A DNA stretch of 64,000 nucleotides, taken from Leptobrachium leishanense. Lineage: Eukaryota; Chordata; Amphibia; Anura; Megophryidae. Below, piece after piece: positions 10,725-19,514 of this stretch. The stretch lies in the NCBI GenBank assembly GCA_009667805.1, contig CM019067.1:67564637-67628636 (forward strand), read 5' to 3'. The position numbers were made by a program, and so were the translations under genes. The notes beneath the pieces are model-generated. The model saw nothing but the letters and a program-made list of their open reading frames with translations, made no database searches and had not been told where the DNA came from. Within the stretch, counting starts at the first letter, position 1. The number at the start of each line of letters is the position of its first letter.

Positions 10725-11511
10725 TTGATGAGCTAATGAATGAATTTTGTTTTTAATTTTCTCCACATATGTGCTGCTTAATCAACTGCGCCTTTTGACA
10801 ATAATAAGGTATGGGGCAGGTTGGCCCTCAAGCTTTGATCATACAGCGGTATGCTGTGGGGCTTTGAACTCCACACACGCTTGTATTCAGGCCCTCTTTT
10901 TCGCCTGCTGTAGCCCTATGCAGTTTGAATTATATGGACAGTGAAAACCCCTTCCAATTAATTTGGAGTGTGTTCTTATTATCTGCTGCACTCAAACTTG
11001 GGACGAATTTGTCCACTTCTGCATCTATATATGTGTAGACCTATATGGGTCCCATCTATACTATTGTCTGATACATTTAGTGTGGCAATGTGTTTGAATT
11101 GGGTTTTTCTGATACACCTGCTAGCACCTTTGATCCTGCTAGTGTGCAACTTCCTGTGTTCACCTTCATCATAGAAGGTAGCCTTCACAACGTTGTGTTG
11201 AACTACATTGGCTTTGGAACTCATGTGTCATTCAGCAGGGGAATGTGGATGTATTCCAATTTTCGATTTGTTTTTTTAATCTCACTGTTGTTTTTTCATT
11301 CGTTTTTGTTTTTCACCTTATTTTTCTTCTGATTGTGTATTATGGCCTGTTCATGATATAAATTATGCTGTGAATGTATCACATTCCTGTGCGCAACCGC
11401 CCTTATAAGGACGTAATAAATGAACTCTTTTTCAATCAACTGTTGTCCAAGTCTATGGTACTGCTAATATCTATTCAGTACCTCACTTTATCCGGTAAAC
11501 ATATATATTTT
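10725..11511. other. Unassigned sequence next to the hammerhead-like motif
   Basis: No recognised protein. CTTATAAGGACGTAATAAATGAAC at about 11402-11425 contains an AATAAA polyadenylation-like signal, so the block may be the body of a non-autonomous retroelement attached to the motif at 10678. Its boundaries are not visible. Confidence 0.3.
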
Positions 11512-11728
11512 TTAACACTTCGTAACTAGATAGCCAGGCGCGTGAAAATTCACCCATGGTAACAGGAGAGCTTTCACAGAGCCAGCAGTGTGAAAATTCC
11601 ACACAGACTGTGTGGAATTTTCACACGCCTGGCTGCCTAGTTAATAAGTGTACATTATGGTTCCCACGGCTCATCCGTGGGAACCACAATGTGACGCATT
11701 AACAACTGGCTGGCCTGAGATGATGCCG
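11512..11728. repeat. Hairpin-rich sequence, left half of an element split by the LTR retrotransposon
   Basis: Three palindromes follow one another: an outer pair TAACTAG...CTAGTTA with long matching arms (about 11523-11643), an inner perfect GTGAAAATTCCACAC hairpin (about 11591-11626), and GGTTCCCACGG/CCGTGGGAACC at about 11660-11686. The style is that of the hairpin-ladder elements elsewhere in the window. The right continuation is beyond the retrotransposon, from 17610. Confidence 0.55.
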
Positions 11729-11871
11729 TGTCACGGATGGCCCTGTTCTGGGGCGCCTGGCAGCAGATTCCTCGCTGCTCGCTGGCCAGGCGCCGAATAA
11801 TAACGCCACCGGGTGCGCTCACGTGGGACGCCGGGGGGCGGAGCTTGGCGTTATGACGCGGACCCGCCGGG

Positions 11872-11878
11872 TTTAAAA
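11872..11878 (+). promoter_or_regulatory. TATA-like box of the LTR promoter
   Basis: TTTAAAA lies in the centre of a near-palindrome (GCCGGGTTT/AAACCCGGC) and is 30 bases upstream of the self-primer sequence at 11902, the expected spacing from a TATA box to a transcription start. The 3' LTR has the same box at 16980. Confidence 0.6.
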
Positions 11879-11901
11879 CCCGGCTTCACTAGTTCGCCGG
11901 T

Positions 11902-11911
11902 GCCCTGACGT
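11902..11911 (+). promoter_or_regulatory. Candidate self-primer at the RNA 5' end
   Basis: GCCCTGACGT is the exact reverse complement of the ten bases at 12506-12515 just after the LTR. In Tf1 and related elements the first 11 or so bases of the transcript fold back onto the primer-binding site, are cleaved and prime reverse transcription. The position 30 bases after the TATA-like box fits this role. Confidence 0.65.
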
Positions 11912-11985
11912 GGTATTCACTTCCCGCAGAGCTCTTGTGTTTTTTGGCATAATATCTGTGTCTGACCTTGCTTCTGACTTGAATC

Positions 11986-12240
11986 ATTCTGTGTATGACC
12001 CCTGGCATTGGCAAACGAACCATTCTGTGTATGACCCCTGGCATTGGTGAACGAACCATTCTGTGTATGACTCCTGGCATTGGCAAACGAACCATTCTGT
12101 GTATGACTCCTGGCATTGGCAAACGAACCATTCTGTGTATGACTCCTGGCATTGGCAAACGAACCATTCTGTGTATGACCCCTGGCATCTGGCATTGGCG
12201 AACGAACCACCCTGTGTATAACCCCTGGTATTGGCATTTA
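11986..12240 (+). repeat. 36-bp tandem repeats inside the 5' LTR
   Basis: Six units plus a partial seventh of ATTCTGTGTATGACYCC followed by TGGCATTGGCRAACGAACC. Because 36 is a multiple of three, all frames without a stop stay open on both strands and give long repetitive but meaningless open frames. The array lies downstream of the presumed start, so it would be in the transcribed leader. The 3' LTR has the same array at 17094-17340. Confidence 0.95.
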
Positions 12241-12505
12241 CTCTTCTCACGGTTCTGCTCTTAACTTTGGTACCGAGGTCAGTCTGTGTGGCACCCTAAG
12301 CACACATCAGACTACCTCTTATATTACTAAGGTCCTAGGGAGAACGAATACTCTATTCTGTACATCTGTCTGGTGTCTACCCTTGTTTGTCTATTGTCTG
12401 GTTAATTATCTGTCTAGTTGTGCCGACCATTCAAGGATCGGAAGGGTAGAGAGCGGTCTGCATATAGGGACCACTATTCTGGTATTCAGGGGGATTCGTG
12501 ACATT

Positions 12506-12515
12506 ACGTCAGGGC
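12506..12515 (+). promoter_or_regulatory. Primer-binding site (self-priming type)
   Basis: ACGTCAGGGC begins two bases after the LTR end, the standard position of a primer-binding site. It does not begin with TGG as a tRNA-3'-end binding site would, but is perfectly complementary to LTR bases 11902-11911. The gag ATG follows two bases later. Confidence 0.65.
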
Positions 12516-12517
12516 CA

Positions 12518-13849
12518 ATGGATCCCGCAGACCTCTCTAATCAGTTGGCACGTTTCGCAGCCAGACAAGAGGAGCAGGACCATAGGATGGACCAGATTTC
12601 TCTCGCTCTGCAAACCCTGTTAAATCGGTCCAATACAGGTACCACAAACCCTCCAGACCCAGTATTACCTAGGGTCAGTTCGGTCTCTCCTGAAAGACAT
12701 AGGCTTAGTATGAAGGCACCCTTACGCTATGATGGTACACCAAGCTTATGCCGGGGTTTTTTGACCCAACTCGAGATCTTGTTTGAGAATAACCCAGGGT
12801 CTTGTATGTCTGATAAAGCCAAAGTAGGCTTTCTGTTTAATCATTTAACAGAAAAAGCTTTATTATGGGCTACGCCATTGTGGGAAAATAAGAAACCCAT
12901 CATCTATGACTATGAGGGTTTTACCTCTGAGTTAAAACGTACCTTTGATCCCTCTAGAAGGGCTACCAATGCGGGTAGGTCCTTGTTTCACATTAAACAA
13001 GGTAATAGGAGGGTCTCCGACTATGCCATAGAGTTTAAGACTTTGACGTCAGAGGTGCTTTGGCCGAACGACGTTTTAACCTTAGCCTTTACCGAAGGCC
13101 TGAACGAGGCTTTTATGTTTGAGCTGGCTCCCTTAAAATTACCAGAAAATCTGGACCATCTGATTGATTTTTGCATAGCCATGGACGATCAAATTAGGGA
13201 AAGGAGACACCCCAGAGACAGACCCAGAAGGGTCTTGCCTCCTTTACCCTTATTACCCAGACACACCAGTACGTCAGGTAACCCGGAGAACGCAAAAACA
13301 GATATGCCAGTCGTTGAACCTATGCAAATAGGAAAAACGGGTATTTCGGAAGCAGAAAGAGCTCACAGAAGAGAAAAGGGGCTCTGCTTCTATTGTGCAG
13401 GGGCTGATCATTTCCGCCTTCAATGTCCTCAGAGACCCAGGGTTAGCAGGGGGGAGAGTGGCAAATCGGGTCAAAGAACAGCCAATACCCAGGTTATCGG
13501 TTCTCTGTATGCCTCCTTTGTGGATAGTGAGAAAAAAAAATCCAGGATTCTGGTACCGATCTCCCTAACCTGGGAGGGGGTTCACCTCAAGACTGAGGCG
13601 TTCTTAGACTCTGGGGCCTCAGGTAATTTCATGGACAAATATTTTGCTGCCAAAAACCTCTTACCTCTGGTTCTCAAGGAGAAGCCTCTAATGGTGGAGG
13701 CCATAGATGGTAAACCCCTGTCATGTCCACATATCACTCACGACACTGTCGATGTATGTATGAAAACAGGAGTTTTGCACCATGAAACGATAAGATTTCA
13801 AATTATTGAATCTCCCTCATGTCCTGTCGTTCTTGGTTTCCATGGTTAA
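12518..13849 (+). CDS. Gag-protease polyprotein (gag, zinc knuckle, aspartic protease)
   Basis: I place the start at ATG 12518 (MDPADLSNQLARF), 15 bases after the LTR; the open frame extends further upstream only through LTR sequence. About residues 1-60 are a coiled-coil-like, Q/E-rich segment, then a retrotransposon gag capsid-type region (PLRYDGTPSLCRGFL, LLWATPLW, FKTLTSEVLW). A CCHC zinc knuckle follows at about residue 289 (CFYCAGADHFRLQCP). The aspartic protease carries the active-site DSGASGNFMD at about residue 363. Gag forms the particle and packages RNA; protease matures it. Protease is therefore in the gag frame. The frame ends at 13849 inside a motif that normally continues into RT, so the stop is probably due to a single-base loss near 13840. 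Confidence 0.9.
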   Translation: MDPADLSNQLARFAARQEEQDHRMDQISLALQTLLNRSNTGTTNPPDPVLPRVSSVSPERHRLSMKAPLRYDGTPSLCRGFLTQLEILFENNPGSCMSDKAKVGFLFNHLTEKALLWATPLWENKKPIIYDYEGFTSELKRTFDPSRRATNAGRSLFHIKQGNRRVSDYAIEFKTLTSEVLWPNDVLTLAFTEGLNEAFMFELAPLKLPENLDHLIDFCIAMDDQIRERRHPRDRPRRVLPPLPLLPRHTSTSGNPENAKTDMPVVEPMQIGKTGISEAERAHRREKGLCFYCAGADHFRLQCPQRPRVSRGESGKSGQRTANTQVIGSLYASFVDSEKKKSRILVPISLTWEGVHLKTEAFLDSGASGNFMDKYFAAKNLLPLVLKEKPLMVEAIDGKPLSCPHITHDTVDVCMKTGVLHHETIRFQIIESPSCPVVLGFHG

Positions 13850-15663
13850 CAGAGCACAACCCGGTTATTGATTGGGTCCAGAGAGACATAAAATGTTGGG
13901 GTCCTAGTTGTCAGTCTAATTGCCTAGGCAGGGTCAATGTGATTGGTAGCCTCAATATTGCCACAGCCCCTCCTTTATCTACAGAGGTCCCTGACTGTTA
14001 TCTGGCATTAAAGGAGGTGTTCTCTAAAGCCAGGACTGAGGTCCTACCACCACATCGTCCATATGACTGTGCTATTGATTTACTCCCCGGTACTATGCCT
14101 CCTAGGGGACACGTATACCCTTTGTCACAAAAAGAAAATGACATTATGGAGGAATACATAAGGGAGAATCTAGAGCGAGGATTCATCAGACGGTCCTCCT
14201 CTCCAGCAGGAGCAGGTTTCTTTTTTGTCTCCAAAAAAGAGGGAGATCTGCGACCTTGCATCGATTATAGAGGTTTGAATAGGATAACTATAAGAAATGC
14301 ATATCCCATACCTCTCATAACAGAATTGTTCGACCGATTAAAAGGGGCCCGTATATATACGAAGCTCGATTTACGCGGAGCTTACAACCTGGTTAGGGTT
14401 AAAAAGGGGCATGAATGGAAAACGGCTTTTAATACACGTAGCGGGCATTATGAATACCTGGTGATGCCCTTTGGATTATGTAATGCGCCAGCCGTTTTTC
14501 AGGACCTCATAAACGATACCCTAAGGGATTTTCTGCAAGAGTTCGTCATAGTATATCTGGATGACATCCTGATATACTCTCCTGATGTGGAAACTCATCA
14601 CGCCCACGTGAAACAAGTGTTGAAAAAACTATTGAAGGCTGGATTGTATTGTAAACTAGAAAAATGTTTATTCGACATAGAAACAGTGCATTTCCTTGGT
14701 TATATAATAACCCCTGAGGGTTTTCAAATGGATCCTAAAAAACTCTCAGCAATTCTTGACTGGCCTCTACCCCAAGGGCTTAAAGCCATCCAGAGGTTTC
14801 TGGGGTTTACTAACTACTATCGGAGATTCATTAAAGACTTTTCAGCCTTGGTAGCTCCCCTCACGGCTATGACAAAGAAAGGGGTGGGAAATCAGAAATG
14901 GACACCTCAAGCCACTCAAGCCTTTGAGGTACTTAAACAAGCATTTACTACTGCCCCTGTTCTCCGACATCCAGATCCGGCTCTGCCTTTCCAAGTAGAA
15001 GTTGACGCCTCCGAACTAGGTCTTGGTGCAGTCTTGTCCCAAAGGGAGGCACCCGACAAACCCTTGCATCCATGCGGCTTCTATTCCCGGAAATTGTCCC
15101 CGGCAGAGAGGAACTATGACATCGGAAATAGAGAGTTGTTAGCAGTCATCTCGGCCTTGGCAGAATGGAGATACTTATTGGAGGGGTCTAGGGACCCGAT
15201 CGTTATCATAACCGATCATAAGAATCTCACATACATTGGAGATGCTAAACGTTTAAATTCCAGACAAGCGAGATGGTCATTGTTTCTTTCAAGTTTTAAT
15301 TTCGTGCTTACCTATAGACCTGGGTCCAGAAACATTAAAGCAGACGCATTATCGAGACAGTATGAATCTTATGAACATAATATCCAAGATCAGCATCCCA
15401 TTGTACCCCAGGAAAGGATTATAGCCTCTACCACGATTAGTGTCTCGTCTCCTCTAGTGAAAAGGTTGCAGACCGTCCAGGGTGCAGCTCCTGGGGGAAA
15501 CCTCCCGCAAAACTCTTTGTACCTGAGAACGAAAGAGAGGAAGTATTTAACGTTTATCATGACAATAAAACCTCTGGGCATATGGGTATCACCAAAACAG
15601 TGTCTAGTATCCGTAAACTCCTCTGGTGGCCCACATTGCGCCGAGATGTTAAAGATTACATAG
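13819..15663 (+). CDS. Pol: reverse transcriptase and RNase H
   Basis: The frame picks up the end of protease (WLTEHNPVIDW) and then encodes RT: LRPCIDYRGLNRIT, TKLDLRGAYNLVRVK, the YLDDILIYS catalytic box at about residue 246 with its two Asp, and FLGYIITPEG. RNase H follows with EVDASELGLGAVLS, NRELLAV, ITDHKNL and KADALSRQY. These convert genomic RNA to DNA in the particle. It lies in the -1 frame relative to gag-protease; no canonical slippery heptamer is present at that junction, so a one-base deletion is the likelier reason. From about 15500 the frame leaves the conserved sequence, which continues in the -1 frame. The first ATG (13819) is not a plausible independent start. Confidence 0.9.
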   Translation: MSCRSWFPWLTEHNPVIDWVQRDIKCWGPSCQSNCLGRVNVIGSLNIATAPPLSTEVPDCYLALKEVFSKARTEVLPPHRPYDCAIDLLPGTMPPRGHVYPLSQKENDIMEEYIRENLERGFIRRSSSPAGAGFFFVSKKEGDLRPCIDYRGLNRITIRNAYPIPLITELFDRLKGARIYTKLDLRGAYNLVRVKKGHEWKTAFNTRSGHYEYLVMPFGLCNAPAVFQDLINDTLRDFLQEFVIVYLDDILIYSPDVETHHAHVKQVLKKLLKAGLYCKLEKCLFDIETVHFLGYIITPEGFQMDPKKLSAILDWPLPQGLKAIQRFLGFTNYYRRFIKDFSALVAPLTAMTKKGVGNQKWTPQATQAFEVLKQAFTTAPVLRHPDPALPFQVEVDASELGLGAVLSQREAPDKPLHPCGFYSRKLSPAERNYDIGNRELLAVISALAEWRYLLEGSRDPIVIITDHKNLTYIGDAKRLNSRQARWSLFLSSFNFVLTYRPGSRNIKADALSRQYESYEHNIQDQHPIVPQERIIASTTISVSSPLVKRLQTVQGAAPGGNLPQNSLYLRTKERKYLTFIMTIKPLGIWVSPKQCLVSVNSSGGPHCAEMLKIT

Positions 15664-16964
15664 CTGTGTGCGAGGTGTGCACAAGACATAAAAGTCCCAA
15701 AACAGCACCCATTGGTTTACTCCAGCCTTTGCCGATCCCCGAACGACCATGGTCGCATGTAGCCATGGATTTCATAGTAGACTTACCTGAGTCAAGAGGG
15801 AATACAGTTATACTTACGGTCATAGATCGATTCTCCAAGATGGGTCATTATGTTCCTCTTCGGAAACTACCTTCGGCAGCCGAACTGGTGCCCATTTTCA
15901 TTTCTAACGTGGTCCGCATACACGGTATTCCTCTGGAGATTGTCTCTGATAGGGGGACCCAATTCGTCTCCAGATTCTGGAAAGGGTTTTGTAAGAATGT
16001 GGGGATAGACTTATCCTTCTCTTCGGCCTATCACCCCCAGACTAACGGAGCAGCAGAACGAGCCAACCAAAATATAGAGAAATATCTCAGGTGCTTTATA
16101 TCAGAACAACAAAATAACTGGTCAGACCTGTTACCATGGGCAGAGTATGCTTTGAACAGTGCAGTGAGTGAATCCACAGGACATTCCCCTTTCTTCACTG
16201 TTTATGGTTTTGATCCTCCCGTGCTCCCCGCTACGTTTCCTGATACCACGATTCCTGCTTTGGATGAGCATTTGGCATCATTGAAAGAGACTTGGGAGAG
16301 AGTCAAACAGGCACTGGAAGAGAGTAGTGCCATCCAGAAAACCAAGGCCGACAGACACAGGAGGCAGGCACCCGTGTATCAAGTTGGGGACAGGGTTTGG
16401 CTTTCTTCACGGAATATCAAGCTCTTAGTGCCTTCCATGAAGTTGGCACCTAGATATATCGGCCCCTATAAGATTCTGCGGCGACTCAACCCAGTCTCCT
16501 ATGCTTTGGCATTGCCCCCCCATATTAGGATACACAATGTGTTCCACGTAAGCCTTTTGAAACCGTTGTTATGTAACCGGTACACCAAGGCCCGTGCTCC
16601 ACCTCCTCCTGTCTCTGTGGAGGGCGAGGAGGAGTTCGAGGTTAAGGCCATTTTGGATGCCAGGATGTCTAGGGGGTCCTTACAGTACTTGGTCGATTGG
16701 GTGGGTTACGGTCCAGAGGATCGTTCTTGGATTCCGGCTGCTGAAGTCCATGCCCCTCGGTTGGTGAAGGCCTTCTATGCGACGCACCCCCGTGCCCCTG
16801 GGGGTCGTCCAGTGGCCGCCCGTGGAGGGGGGGTTCTGTCACGGATGGCCCTGTTCTGGGGCGCCTGGCAGCAGATTCCTCGCTGCTCGCTGGCCAGGCG
16901 CCGAATAATAACGCCACCGGGTGCGCTCACGTGGGACGCCGGGGGGCGGAGCCTGGCGTTATGA
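15501..16964 (+). CDS. Pol: integrase with C-terminal chromodomain
   Basis: In this frame the integrase zinc finger (HHCC) is visible as HDNKTSGH followed by CEVCTRH. The catalytic triad is D in AMDFIVDLPES, D in IVSDRGTQFVS and E in NGAAERANQNIEKYL. A GPY/F-type module follows (LAPRYIGPYKILRR). The chromodomain is EVKAILDARMSRGS, then LVDWVGYGPEDRSWIP; in other chromoviruses it directs insertion to modified chromatin. The frame has no usable start near 15501 and must be reached by frameshifting or was separated by a one-base deletion at 15495-15501. It remains open through the polypurine tract and about 128 bases into the 3' LTR before stopping. Confidence 0.9.
   Translation, partial: PPAKLFVPENEREEVFNVYHDNKTSGHMGITKTVSSIRKLLWWPTLRRDVKDYIAVCEVCTRHKSPKTAPIGLLQPLPIPERPWSHVAMDFIVDLPESRGNTVILTVIDRFSKMGHYVPLRKLPSAAELVPIFISNVVRIHGIPLEIVSDRGTQFVSRFWKGFCKNVGIDLSFSSAYHPQTNGAAERANQNIEKYLRCFISEQQNNWSDLLPWAEYALNSAVSESTGHSPFFTVYGFDPPVLPATFPDTTIPALDEHLASLKETWERVKQALEESSAIQKTKADRHRRQAPVYQVGDRVWLSSRNIKLLVPSMKLAPRYIGPYKILRRLNPVSYALALPPHIRIHNVFHVSLLKPLLCNRYTKARAPPPPVSVEGEEEFEVKAILDARMSRGSLQYLVDWVGYGPEDRSWIPAAEVHAPRLVKAFYATHPRAPGGRPVAARGGGVLSRMALFWGAWQQIPRCSLARRRIITPPGALTWDAGGRSLAL
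16824..16833 (+). promoter_or_regulatory. Polypurine tract
   Basis: GGAGGGGGGG ends three bases before the 3' LTR (TTC then TGTCAC). This is the expected place for the plus-strand DNA primer. It lies within the still open integrase-chromodomain frame. Confidence 0.8.
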
Positions 16965-17604
16965 CGCGGACCCGCCGGGTTTAAAACCCGGCTTCACTAG
17001 TTCGCCGGTGCCCTGACGTGGTATTCACTTCCCGCAGAGCTCTTGTGTTTTTTGGCATAATATCTGTGTCTGACCTTGCTTCTGACTTGAATCATTCTGT
17101 GTATGACCCCTGGCATTGGCAAACGAACCATTCTGTGTATGACCCCTGGCATTGGTGAACGAACCATTCTGTGTATGACTCCTGGCATTGGCAAACGAAC
17201 CATTCTGTGTATGACTCCTGGCATTGGCAAACGAACCATTCTGTGTATGACTCCTGGCATTGGCAAACGAACCATTCTGTGTATGACCCCTGGCATTGGC
17301 GAACGAACCACCCTGTGTATAACCCCTGGTATTGGCATTTACTCTTCTCACGGTTCTGCTCTTAACTTTGGTACCGAGGTCAGTCTGTGTGGCACCCTAA
17401 GCACACATCAGACTACCTCTTATATTACTAAGGTCCTAGGGAGAACGAATACTCTATTCTGTACATCTGTCTGGTGTCTACCCTTGTTTGTCTATTGTCT
17501 GGTTAATTATCTGTCTAGTTGTGCCGACCATTCAAGGATCGGAAGGGTAGAGAGCGGTCTGCGTATAGGGACCACTATTCTGGTATTCAGGGGGATTCGT
17601 GACA
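16837..17604 (+). repeat. 3' LTR of the chromovirus
   Basis: 768 bp with the same ends as the 5' copy. Relative to the 5' LTR I see a T-to-C difference in GAGCYTGGCG (about 16952), an A-to-G difference in CTGCRTATAGGG (about 17564) and absence of the 7-bp duplication. Near identity implies a young insertion. Confidence 0.95.
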
Positions 17605-17609
17605 TGCCG

Positions 17610-17782
17610 TTAGCCAATCTGAAAGCAGTTAGTGCTCCCTGATTGGCTTGAAAATGGTCTCAGTCACGGTTTGGGCATCGAGGATGATGGAGCTACCCTG
17701 CCATCCTCCCGGGATTTTTTATTTTGTGTTTTTTTTTTTTTCTTTGGTACCGGCCTTTTTTTTCTTGTGGATGTTTTTTAAT
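17610..17782. repeat. Right-hand continuation of the element split by the retrotransposon
   Basis: An AGCCAATC...GATTGGCT hairpin (about 17611-17648) starts just after the target duplication. It is followed by a GATGGAGCTACC/CCATCCTCC imperfect hairpin and a T-rich run. It continues the hairpin-rich sequence that ends at 11723. Confidence 0.45.
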
Positions 17783-18150
17783 GGATGGCTCATTTCCCCA
17801 GGCTGAAGTTGAGGAGCACCTAGGCTTCAATCAACTCCAGGAGGCGAAGCAGCAGCCTCGCCCTGGATATAATTTGTTGGATTTTTTATTTAAATTTTTG
17901 GGGACCCTGCCTTTTTATTCTGGTGGATGGATGGCCCATTTCCCCAGGCTGAAGTTGAGGAGCACCATGGCTTCAATCAACTCCAGGAGGAGGAGAAGCA
18001 GCAGCCTCACGCTGGATATAATTTTTGGGGACACTGCCTTTTTATTCTGGTGCATGGATGGCCCATTTCCCCAGGCTGAAGTTGAGGAGCACTTTGGCTT
18101 CAATCAACTCCAGGAGGAGAAGCAGCAGCCTCGTCCTGGATATAATTAGT
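17783..18150 (+). repeat. Three tandem copies of a ~125-146 bp unit
   Basis: Each unit contains GGATGGCYCATTTCCCCAGG, GAGGAGCAC and a purine-rich block, then TGGATATAATT. Units start near 17784, 17929 and 18056 and vary by short indels. The open frame over them is a by-product of the repeat and has no protein motif. Confidence 0.8.
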
Positions 18151-18370
18151 TGGATTTGTTTATTTTTTCCCAGCCTGGATTTATCCCTGGATATATTTAA
18201 TGGAACGACAGTATACCCGGCCTGAAGTTAAAGAATGTGGTTCTCTTTTTTGATCAAGGTGTCGACGAGAATGGTGAGTAGGAAAGAACACTCCACTGAA
18301 AAGTGGAGTTCTCTCATTTTTCCTTTCAGAATTGGGCAGATGCTGCTGACGGCCTCCTCCCAATTATTAT
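18151..18370. repeat. Short hairpins following the tandem repeat
   Basis: GAACACTCCACT...AGTGGAGTTC at about 18287-18314 and AATTGGG...CCCAATT at about 18329-18366 are clear inverted repeats. They look like part of the same host element as 11512-11728. No coding capacity. Confidence 0.45.
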
Positions 18371-19514
18371 TTTAGTTATTTTTTAATCTCTTCAGCTGCA
18401 ATATGAATTGCTTGTAGTCTTCATGCTGCGTGAGAGACGGAAGCACGGCGGTTTTAATATACAATACATTTTTTCACGGCGTTGGGATTTTTCACTTATC
18501 GTTTTATGTCGGGAGGATGGTCATCGGTCACTTGGTGTGTTGGGCACTTGGGGTGTCGGTCATTTGTTGTGTCGGGATTTTTTACGTCTGGAAGTTAACC
18601 ATCGGGCGGTTCGCCATCGGGAGGTTGGTTGTTGGGAATTTGACCCAAACCCGAATGAGCTGGGTGCCCATTTAAATACTTAGCCAGTTTGATGCCCCTC
18701 ATCAGAAATACATTGAGAAGCACTGGCCAGTCACCAATACACAGTTCAGTCTTTGGCCCCAGAAAGCTGCCTATTGACTGCTTTCTGGGGGTGGGGGGAA
18801 GCCATCTAAATTAAATGATCATAGTGGCTAGAATGTCCATCTAATGAAAAGAACATTCTATTAAAATGTAACTAGCTTTTTTTCAATACCACAGATCTAA
18901 TTTTTAGGTCCTCTTTTCATAAAGGGTTAAACGCCAACTACAGTTAGCTGTTTAGTGTTGTTGCAAATTTCAATGATGCAAATAAGGGGAGGTAAAGATA
19001 TATGATGTGTCATCAACAAAGGTTTGTCCGCTGCTCTTCAAGTGTCCTTCTCTGGATCGCCTACCTTTATCAAGGTTGCAACAATGACAATTTTAGTGGA
19101 TAACCCTTAAATTATATGTTTCTTTGCTTTCCAACACTCCCATATATTATAACCAATCCTGGTCCTCAAGTACCCCTGAGGCTGGAGCCACATGGGTGTG
19201 GAAAGAACGTCCTTGAGAATGGACTGTCTTTCCACATAGACGCCTGTGTGGCCACAACGCAGTGTGCATGTTTGTGCGCACAGGTCTACACAGCGCAAGC
19301 CTCTTATGGAAAATCGCTCTAGCCCAGCCTGACATCCGTTGTTGAGGCTCAACGGGGAGGTAAAATCCACACCCATTGTATCACGTGTTAAACATACACG
19401 CTACATAGTGAGGTCCTTCCAGCCGACCCATCGGACGGCTATGAAGGACACTGGGAGGGGTCACAACAGACGCACTTAGGCTGGGCCCACATAGGCGCAC
19501 TAACAGGCTAGGTT
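18371..19514. other. Unassigned, partly repetitive sequence
   Basis: 18400-18670 is G/T-rich with several ATCGGxxGG-type words. 19160-19300 resembles the MITE fragment at 39717 (AATGGAC and CTTTCCAC blocks around GACGCCTG). No boundaries or proteins can be given. Confidence 0.3.

Larger units (their letters stand above)
11729..12503 (+). repeat. 5' LTR of the chromovirus
   Basis: 775 bp, beginning TGTCACGG and ending GTGACA, so the ends form the usual short inverted repeat TGTCAC/GTGACA. It contains a TATA-like TTTAAAA, the presumed transcription start, and an array of 36-bp repeats. It is 7 bp longer than the 3' LTR solely because CTGGCAT is duplicated in the sixth repeat unit (about 12182-12195). 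Confidence 0.95.
11724..17609 (+). mobile_element. Ty3/Gypsy chromovirus (Tf1/sushi-like), nearly complete
   Basis: The structure is 5-bp target duplication TGCCG (11724-11728 and 17605-17609), 5' LTR, gag-protease, RT-RNase H, integrase with chromodomain, polypurine tract, 3' LTR. A C-terminal chromodomain places it among the chromoviruses, and the vertebrate representatives are sushi-like. The LTRs differ by one 7-bp duplication and two substitutions that I could find, so insertion was recent. The coding region is interrupted by two single-base frame changes (about 13840 and about 15495-15501). It inserted into a hairpin-rich repeat. Confidence 0.93.

Noticed and set aside
11986..12240. Regular 36-bp repeats superficially like a CRISPR array
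   Set aside because: Units are contiguous with no unique spacers and lie within an LTR of a vertebrate-type retrotransposon.
11889..12264. Long overlapping open frames on both strands in the LTR, and the same at 16997-17642
   Set aside because: Produced by a 36-bp repeat (12 codons) that stays open in several frames; not genes.
12504..12518. tRNA-type primer-binding site after the 5' LTR
   Set aside because: The sequence does not begin with TGG or match a tRNA 3' end; self-complementarity to the LTR explains it better.
13830..13849. Programmed -1 frameshift between protease and RT
   Set aside because: The reading GGT TTC CAT offers no X XXY YYZ heptamer at the point where the conserved motif changes frame; a one-base deletion is simpler.
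17724..18149. 141-codon frame over the 17.8-18.1 kb tandem
   Set aside because: The frame repeats with the tandem units (FPQAEVEEH-type peptide) and has no other support.
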